From Gammaproteobacteria bacterium (GTDB taxonomy: Bacteria > Pseudomonadota > Gammaproteobacteria > S012-40), in assembly GCA_029857925.1 (NCBI GenBank), contig JAOUGF010000035.1:1-10972 (forward strand): a DNA stretch of 10,972 bases, written 5' to 3'. The notes beneath the pieces are model-generated. The model did not search any database and was not told where the DNA came from. It was given only the letters and a program-made list of their open reading frames with translations. Made by a program: the position numbers and the translations under genes. Below are positions 6,654 to 10,972 of this stretch, piece after piece (the stretch's first letter is position 1; each line of letters starts with the position of its first letter).

Positions 6654-7574
6654 ATGTCAGCCACGGCGGTAAATATCGCGCAAGTGCACAAACATTTTGG
6701 TGCGGTACATGCGCTGAAAGGAATCGATTTTTCGATTGAACGCGGCGAGTTTTTCGGCCTTCTGGGCCCAAATGGCGCGGGCAAATCCACGCTCATCAAC
6801 ATCATGGCGGGCCTGGCGCGCGCAGACGGCGGCGCGATAGAAGTGCATGGCCATGATGTCGTTAAACACTATCGCAAGTCACGCATGATGTTAGGCGTGG
6901 TGCCGCAAGAGTTGGTATATGACCCGTTTTTCAGCGTGCGCGAGATGTTGCGTTTGCAATCCGGCTATTTCGGTTTCGGGCGGGAAAATCACGCGTGGAT
7001 AGACGAATTGATTAGTGTGTTGAATCTACAGGACAAGGCGCTGGCCAATCTTGCGCAATTGTCGGGCGGCATGAAACGCCGGGTATTGATTGCGCAGGCC
7101 TTGGTGCACAAGCCCAAGGTGTTGGTGTTGGATGAACCGACGGCGGGCGTGGACGTTGAATTGCGGCAGGCGTTATGGGAATTTTCATCCCGCTTACACA
7201 AGCAGGGTACCACCATAGTTTTAACCACGCATTATTTGGAAGAGGCCGAGGCCTTGTGCGGGCGCATTGCGATCGTGGATCAAGGTGCGCTGGTGGCGTT
7301 GGACACGACATCGGTGTTGTTAAATCGACATCCCTATCGCTTGTTGTGTCTGACCACGCAGGACGTGAACGTACAGTTACCGGCGGCCCTGGCGGCGCAC
7401 GTAGTTGCGCAAGAGGCACATTCCTTGGTGCTGCGCCTGCATCGTGTGGACGACCCGATAGGCGCAGTGTTGGACGGGTTGCGTAGCGCGGGTGTGCAGA
7501 TTCAAGATATACAGTTGCGTGAGCCAAAATTAGAAGATGTCTTCCTGCACATTACCGGGCGCGGTCACGCATGA
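6654..7574 (+). CDS. YadG-like ABC transporter ATPase
   Basis: ATP-binding subunit of an ABC-2 type exporter, similar to E. coli YadG; the substrate of this family is not established. The protein has 306 aa. Walker A GPNGAGKST at 38-46, signature LSGGM at 136-140, Walker B VLVLDEPT from 156 and the switch histidine in TTH at 191-193 are all present, so it should be active. The C-terminal 80 residues form the usual variable domain and end in LEDVFLHITG, a common ending in the ABC-2 exporter ATPases. The open frame reaches back to 6630 inside mlaB, but the ATG at 6654 begins one base after the mlaB stop and matches the family. It overlaps its permease partner by 4 bases (ATGA). Confidence 0.9.
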   Translation: MSATAVNIAQVHKHFGAVHALKGIDFSIERGEFFGLLGPNGAGKSTLINIMAGLARADGGAIEVHGHDVVKHYRKSRMMLGVVPQELVYDPFFSVREMLRLQSGYFGFGRENHAWIDELISVLNLQDKALANLAQLSGGMKRRVLIAQALVHKPKVLVLDEPTAGVDVELRQALWEFSSRLHKQGTTIVLTTHYLEEAEALCGRIAIVDQGALVALDTTSVLLNRHPYRLLCLTTQDVNVQLPAALAAHVVAQEAHSLVLRLHRVDDPIGAVLDGLRSAGVQIQDIQLREPKLEDVFLHITGRGHA

Positions 7575-8332
7575 ACTGGCGCGGGTTTTATACCCTGTTT
7601 GCAAAGGAAGTCTGGCGCTTCATGAAGGTCGCGGTACAGACCGTGCTCACGCCGGTAGTGACTGCGGTGTTGTATTTAGTGGTGTTCGCGCACGTGTTGG
7701 AAGAGCATGTGCAAGTCTATCCAGGCGTGAGCTACACCGCATTTTTGATCCCCGGCTTGATTATGATGAGCGTGATTCAGAATGCGTTTGCCAACAGTTC
7801 TTCAAGTCTGATTCAATCCAAGATGAACGGCAATATCGTCTTTGTGTTGCTGGCGCCGATTTCCAGTTTGGAATTTTATGCGGCGTTTGTATTGGCCGCA
7901 ATCGCGCGCGGTGTGATGGTTGGCGTGGTGTTGTATGTGATCGCGCTCGGATTTGCCGACCTGCCGGTGCAACACGTCGGCATCTTGCTGGCGTTCGCGG
8001 TGTTGGGCAGCGGCCTGTTGGGCGCCCTGGGCCTGATCGGCGGCATCTGGGCCGATAAATACGATCAACTCGCGGCGTACCAGAATTTTTTGATCTTGCC
8101 GTTGTCTTTCTTAAGCGGGGTGTTTTATTCACTTTATTCATTGTCCCCGTTTTGGCAATGGGTCTCGCGGTTTAATCCGTTTTTCTACATGATTGACGGC
8201 GTTCGCTATGGGTTCCTGGGTGTTTCAGATGTGCCGCCGCTCCAAAGTCTATGGGTTATCTCTTTGTTTTTTATAGTGATATCATTGATTGCGTTGGGGC
8301 TGATCCAACGCGGTTATAAACTCCGTCGATAG
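7571..8332 (+). CDS. YadH-like ABC-2 permease
   Basis: Membrane subunit of an ABC-2 type exporter, similar to E. coli YadH, partner of the ATPase just upstream. The protein has 253 aa, close to the usual 256. About six hydrophobic segments are visible, starting near 20-40 and ending with the last helix before the basic C-terminus (YKLRR). The conserved ABC-2 stretches are present: SSLIQSKMNGNI after the second helix, FLSGVFYSLYSLSPFWQW, and FNPFFYMIDGVRYGFLG near the end. ATGA overlap with the ATPase gene implies coupled translation. It is the last gene of the mla transcription unit; 48 bases follow before ibaG. Substrate unknown. Confidence 0.9.
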   Translation: MNWRGFYTLFAKEVWRFMKVAVQTVLTPVVTAVLYLVVFAHVLEEHVQVYPGVSYTAFLIPGLIMMSVIQNAFANSSSSLIQSKMNGNIVFVLLAPISSLEFYAAFVLAAIARGVMVGVVLYVIALGFADLPVQHVGILLAFAVLGSGLLGALGLIGGIWADKYDQLAAYQNFLILPLSFLSGVFYSLYSLSPFWQWVSRFNPFFYMIDGVRYGFLGVSDVPPLQSLWVISLFFIVISLIALGLIQRGYKLRR

Positions 8333-8345
8333 GCGTGATTTGTTG

Positions 8346-8351
8346 TATAAT
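8346..8351 (+). promoter_or_regulatory. Possible -10 box ahead of ibaG-murA
   Basis: A perfect TATAAT lies in the 48-base gap between the YadH-like gene and ibaG, 29 bases before the ibaG start. No recognisable -35 lies 17 bases upstream (8323-8328 reads CGTCGA), and there is no extended TGn element. It may be a weak internal promoter that separates control of ibaG-murA-his from the mla block. No terminator hairpin is visible in the gap, so read-through from upstream is also likely. Confidence 0.4.
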
Positions 8352-8380
8352 TTAAAGACACTCCCTGCGATAGATGCGCT

Positions 8381-8635
8381 ATGTTAGTCGATGACATCAA
8401 GGCCTTGATAGAGGCCCATATCCCCGCCGCCCAGGCCCTAGTAGAAGGCGAAGGGTGTAATGTGCGGGTGACCGTGATCAGCCCTTCCTTTGAAGGCAAA
8501 TCCTTGCTACAGCAACAACGCACCGTGAATGAATCCGTCGCCCATCTGATCGCGTCCGGCGCGCTGCATGCGTTGTCGATCAAGAGTTATACCCCTACGC
8601 AATGGGCCGCCGTGTCTGCCGCGCAACAGCGATAA
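8381..8635 (+). CDS. ibaG: BolA-family protein IbaG
   Basis: Small BolA-family protein of the IbaG (YrbA) type; in E. coli it is linked to acid stress and binds monothiol glutaredoxin with a shared [2Fe-2S] cluster. The protein has 84 aa, the same length as E. coli IbaG. The hallmark C-terminal motif ALHALSIKSYTP is present with the conserved His63, a known cluster ligand in the family. The loop that carries a second ligand reads EGEGCNVRV, with Cys26, so this is probably a Cys-type rather than His-type loop (inference). The position directly before murA is conserved in many Gammaproteobacteria. The ribosome binding site is weak. Confidence 0.9.
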   Translation: MLVDDIKALIEAHIPAAQALVEGEGCNVRVTVISPSFEGKSLLQQQRTVNESVAHLIASGALHALSIKSYTPTQWAAVSAAQQR

Positions 8636-8647
8636 TTCAGGTGTGAA

Positions 8648-9907
8648 ATGGATAAATTAATTATACGTGGTGGCGTGCCCCTGCAAGGGGAGATACGCAT
8701 TTCCGGCGCGAAAAACGCCGCATTACCGATTTTGTGCGCCACACTGCTCGCCGATGGTCCGGTGAATATCTCCAATGTACCGCACCTGCACGATGTCACC
8801 ACCACGATGGAATTACTGGGGCGCATGGGTGTGGAGTTGATGATAGACGAGCGTATGCGCGTGGAAATCAATGCCTCGACGATACGCGAATTTGTCGCAC
8901 CCTATGAACTGGTGAAGACGATGCGCGCCTCGATCTTGGTGCTGGGGCCGTTAATCGCACGTTATGGCCGGGCAGAGGTGTCATTGCCCGGCGGTTGTGC
9001 GATCGGTACGCGTCCGGTCGATTTACACATCCGGGGTCTACAAGCCTTGGGTGCGGAAATCACTGTAGAAAACGGTTATATCAAGGCCCGCGCGAAGCGC
9101 CTGCGCGGGGCGAAAATCTGTTTGGATCTGGTTACCGTTACCGGCACCGAAAACATCATGATGGCGGCGACGCTGGCCGAAGGCACCACGGTCATTGAGA
9201 ATGCCGCGCGTGAACCTGAGGTTACCGATCTCGCCGATTGCCTCATCGCGATGGGCGCGCGTATCCATGGCCACGGCACCGACACGATCACGATTGAAGG
9301 CGTTGAACGCCTGCACGGTGCGAATTACCGGGTATTGCCCGACCGCATAGAAAGCGGTACGTATTTAGTAGGCGCAGCGATGACCGGCGGTAAGATACGC
9401 CTCAAAGACACGCAGCCTAACTTGCTCGACGCGGTATTGGAAAAATTGCGCGAGGCCGGTGCGGATATCGCGACAGGCCCCGATTGGATTACACTCGATA
9501 TGCACGGGCGTCGCCCGCGCGCGGTGAACGTGCGTACCGCGCCTTATCCGGCGTTCCCTACCGACATGCAGGCGCAGTTCACCGCGCTGAATGTGATCGC
9601 GGACGGTGTGGGCATGGTCACGGAGACGGTGTTTGAAAACCGTTTTATGCACGTGTTGGAAATGCAGCGCATGGGCGCACAAATTCGCGTGGAAGGCAAC
9701 ACGGCGGTGTGCACGGGAGTTAAACGCATTACCGGTGCGCCGGTCATGGCCACGGATTTGCGCGCGTCGGCGAGCCTGGTATTAGCGGGTTTGGTGGCCG
9801 AAGGCGAGACGGTGGTGGATCGCATCTATCATATCGATCGCGGTTACGAACGTATAGAGGAAAAACTGGCGACGTTAGGGGCGCAAATTCAGCGTACGCC
9901 GGTCTAA
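8648..9907 (+). CDS. murA: UDP-N-acetylglucosamine 1-carboxyvinyltransferase MurA
   Basis: Cytoplasmic enzyme that transfers enolpyruvate from PEP to UDP-GlcNAc, the first committed step of peptidoglycan synthesis. The protein has 419 aa, exactly the E. coli length. Key residues are visible: Lys22-Asn23 in SGAKNAALP, the active-site Cys117 in LPGGCAIGTRPVD (the fosfomycin target, Cys115 in E. coli), and Asp306 in FPTDMQAQ (the catalytic Asp305 of E. coli). Because the active-site residue is Cys and not Asp, the sequence predicts normal fosfomycin sensitivity of the enzyme. AGG 6 bases before the ATG supports the start. The gap to ibaG is 12 bases and to hisG 5 bases, so the three are probably co-transcribed. 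Confidence 0.97.
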   Translation: MDKLIIRGGVPLQGEIRISGAKNAALPILCATLLADGPVNISNVPHLHDVTTTMELLGRMGVELMIDERMRVEINASTIREFVAPYELVKTMRASILVLGPLIARYGRAEVSLPGGCAIGTRPVDLHIRGLQALGAEITVENGYIKARAKRLRGAKICLDLVTVTGTENIMMAATLAEGTTVIENAAREPEVTDLADCLIAMGARIHGHGTDTITIEGVERLHGANYRVLPDRIESGTYLVGAAMTGGKIRLKDTQPNLLDAVLEKLREAGADIATGPDWITLDMHGRRPRAVNVRTAPYPAFPTDMQAQFTALNVIADGVGMVTETVFENRFMHVLEMQRMGAQIRVEGNTAVCTGVKRITGAPVMATDLRASASLVLAGLVAEGETVVDRIYHIDRGYERIEEKLATLGAQIQRTPV

Positions 9908-9912
9908 TCGAT

Positions 9913-10563
9913 ATGAATGATACTTTGACTATCGCGTTATCGAAAGGGCGTATTTTTAAAGATACCGTGCCGTTGCTTGCGCACGCCGGCATCGTGCCCG
10001 CTGAAAATCCGGAGACCAGTCGCAAACTGATTTTGGATACCAATTTACCGCATGTGAAATTGATTATTGTGCGCGCCAGTGATGTGCCGACCTACGTTGA
10101 ATATGGCGCAGCAGATATCGGTGTAGCGGGCAAGGATGTATTGATGGAACACGGCGGCGAAGGCGTTTATGAGCCTTTGGATTTACATATTGCGCGTTGC
10201 CGTTTAATGGTTGCGGGCAAACCCGATGCATTGGCGAGCAATCGACGTCTGCGCATCGCCACCAAATATGTCAATTCGACGCGTCGTTATTACGCGAATA
10301 AAGGCGAGCAGGTAGAGATCGTCAAGCTCTATGGTTCTATGGAATTGGCCCCATTGGTGGGCTTGGCGGATGCGATAGTCGATTTAGTGGATACCGGCAA
10401 CACTTTGCGCGCTAACGGCTTGATGCCGTTGGAACATATCGCCGACATCAGTTCGCGTCTTATCATCAATAAGGCGGCACTTAAAATAAAATCGGCGTCG
10501 GTAAAGGCATTTTTAGGGCAAATGACACAGGCGGTGGCACGCAATACCGCAGTGACATTGTGA
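9913..10563 (+). CDS. hisG: ATP phosphoribosyltransferase catalytic subunit HisG, short form
   Basis: Catalyses the first step of histidine biosynthesis, joining ATP and PRPP to give phosphoribosyl-ATP. The protein has 216 aa, which places it in the short HisG class that lacks the C-terminal regulatory domain of the roughly 300-aa enzyme in E. coli; short HisG requires the HisS-like partner HisZ. It is not a truncation, since the protein ends cleanly and hisD follows. Visible motifs: IALSKGRIF at the N-terminus, ASDVPTYVEYGAADIGVAGKD at 56-75, and the PRPP-binding loop DLVDTGNTLRANGL at 157-170. No hisZ is in the window. No clear ribosome binding site precedes the ATG; translation is probably coupled to murA. 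Confidence 0.95.
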   Translation: MNDTLTIALSKGRIFKDTVPLLAHAGIVPAENPETSRKLILDTNLPHVKLIIVRASDVPTYVEYGAADIGVAGKDVLMEHGGEGVYEPLDLHIARCRLMVAGKPDALASNRRLRIATKYVNSTRRYYANKGEQVEIVKLYGSMELAPLVGLADAIVDLVDTGNTLRANGLMPLEHIADISSRLIINKAALKIKSASVKAFLGQMTQAVARNTAVTL

Positions 10564-10575
10564 GGACATCTTTAA

Positions 10576-10972
10576 ATGGAAATGCGCATACTTGACAGCA
10601 GCGACACCGATTTTTGGCATTCGTTAGAACTCGCCCACGGCGCGTCCGACGGCGGTGCGGATGCGAAAGTGATGACGGTTGTGCAAGAAATCCTTGCCGA
10701 TGTGCGCAAGCGCGGTGACGAAGCGTTAATGGAATACACCGCGCGTTTTGATCGCCTGCAGGTACAGTCGCCCGCGGATCTGGAAATCCCCCGTGAGCGT
10801 TTGAAAGCCGCGTTGAAACGCGTTTCGGTCGAACAACGCCACACATTGGAATTTTCTGCGGAGCGTATCCGCCGCTATCACGAACATCAAACACTGAAAT
10901 CTTGGGCCTATCTGGAGGACGATGGCACGGTGTTGGGCCAAAAGGTGACACCGTTAGACCGTGTTGGCTTGT
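10576..10972 (+). CDS. hisD: Histidinol dehydrogenase HisD, 5' part
   Basis: Start of histidinol dehydrogenase, which performs the last two steps of histidine biosynthesis. Only about 132 of an expected 430 or so residues are present because the window ends. The visible N-terminus is typical: VVQEILADVRKRGDEALMEYTARFD, later IPRERLKAALKRV and the helix with RIRRYHEHQ, ending at GQKVTPLDRVGL, which in the family leads into the nucleotide-binding region. The ATG at 10576 is preceded by GAGG (10562-10565) with a 10-base spacing; a second ATG at 10582 is less well placed. The gap to hisG is 12 bases. The frame stays open to the window end. Confidence 0.94.
   Translation, partial: MEMRILDSSDTDFWHSLELAHGASDGGADAKVMTVVQEILADVRKRGDEALMEYTARFDRLQVQSPADLEIPRERLKAALKRVSVEQRHTLEFSAERIRRYHEHQTLKSWAYLEDDGTVLGQKVTPLDRVGL

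Noticed and set aside
7537..8058. Long plus-strand open frame of 173 codons over the YadG/YadH-like genes
   Set aside because: It is an out-of-frame shadow of the permease gene, rich in Arg and Cys; the permease frame has clear ABC-2 motifs and membrane segments.
8333..8380. Transcription terminator between the YadH-like gene and ibaG
   Set aside because: No stem followed by a T-run is visible in the 48-base gap.
9913..10563. HisG as a truncated or frameshifted gene
   Set aside because: The 216-aa length with complete catalytic motifs is the normal short form, and hisD follows after 12 bases.

Overview
The window is about 11 kb of a Gram-negative chromosome, almost entirely protein-coding, with no mobile element, CRISPR array or RNA gene that I can recognise. 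Gene order and protein types point to a proteobacterium. An Mla phospholipid-transport operon is followed by ibaG, murA, hisG and hisD, an order known from Gammaproteobacteria such as Pseudomonas. The yadG/yadH-like ABC pair inserted before ibaG and the short-form HisG also fit Betaproteobacteria and several deep-branching gammaproteobacterial groups. I cannot name the genus.

Region 1 (20-955, minus strand) is a predicted outer-membrane-type lipoprotein of the TraB/GumN family. Region 2 (956-1286) is a divergent, AT-richer intergenic stretch with two inverted repeats; it leads into a secreted thioredoxin-fold protein (1287-1772). Region 3 (1773-2265) is almost 500 bases with no convincing gene. 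Its right end carries a good sigma70-type promoter preceded by a 6+6 inverted repeat, and this probably drives the next block.

Region 4 (2308-8332) is one tightly packed transcription unit: mlaF, mlaE, mlaD, a TolC-family outer-membrane protein, mlaC, mlaB, a YadG-like ATPase and a YadH-like ABC-2 permease. Four of its junctions are 4-base ATGA overlaps, one is a 1-base gap, one a 9-base gap, and mlaD/tolC overlap by 23-35 bases. MlaF, MlaE, MlaD and MlaB together form the inner-membrane ABC complex. MlaC is the periplasmic lipid carrier. The outer-membrane partner of this pathway is normally MlaA, which is absent here; a TolC-type protein sits between mlaD and mlaC instead. This is the most interesting feature of the window.

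Region 5 (8381-10972) begins after a 48-base gap with a TATAAT box and holds ibaG (BolA family), murA (first committed step of peptidoglycan synthesis), hisG (short form, which needs HisZ encoded elsewhere) and the 5' part of hisD, cut by the window end. The block therefore joins envelope lipid homeostasis, peptidoglycan precursor synthesis and the start of histidine biosynthesis.
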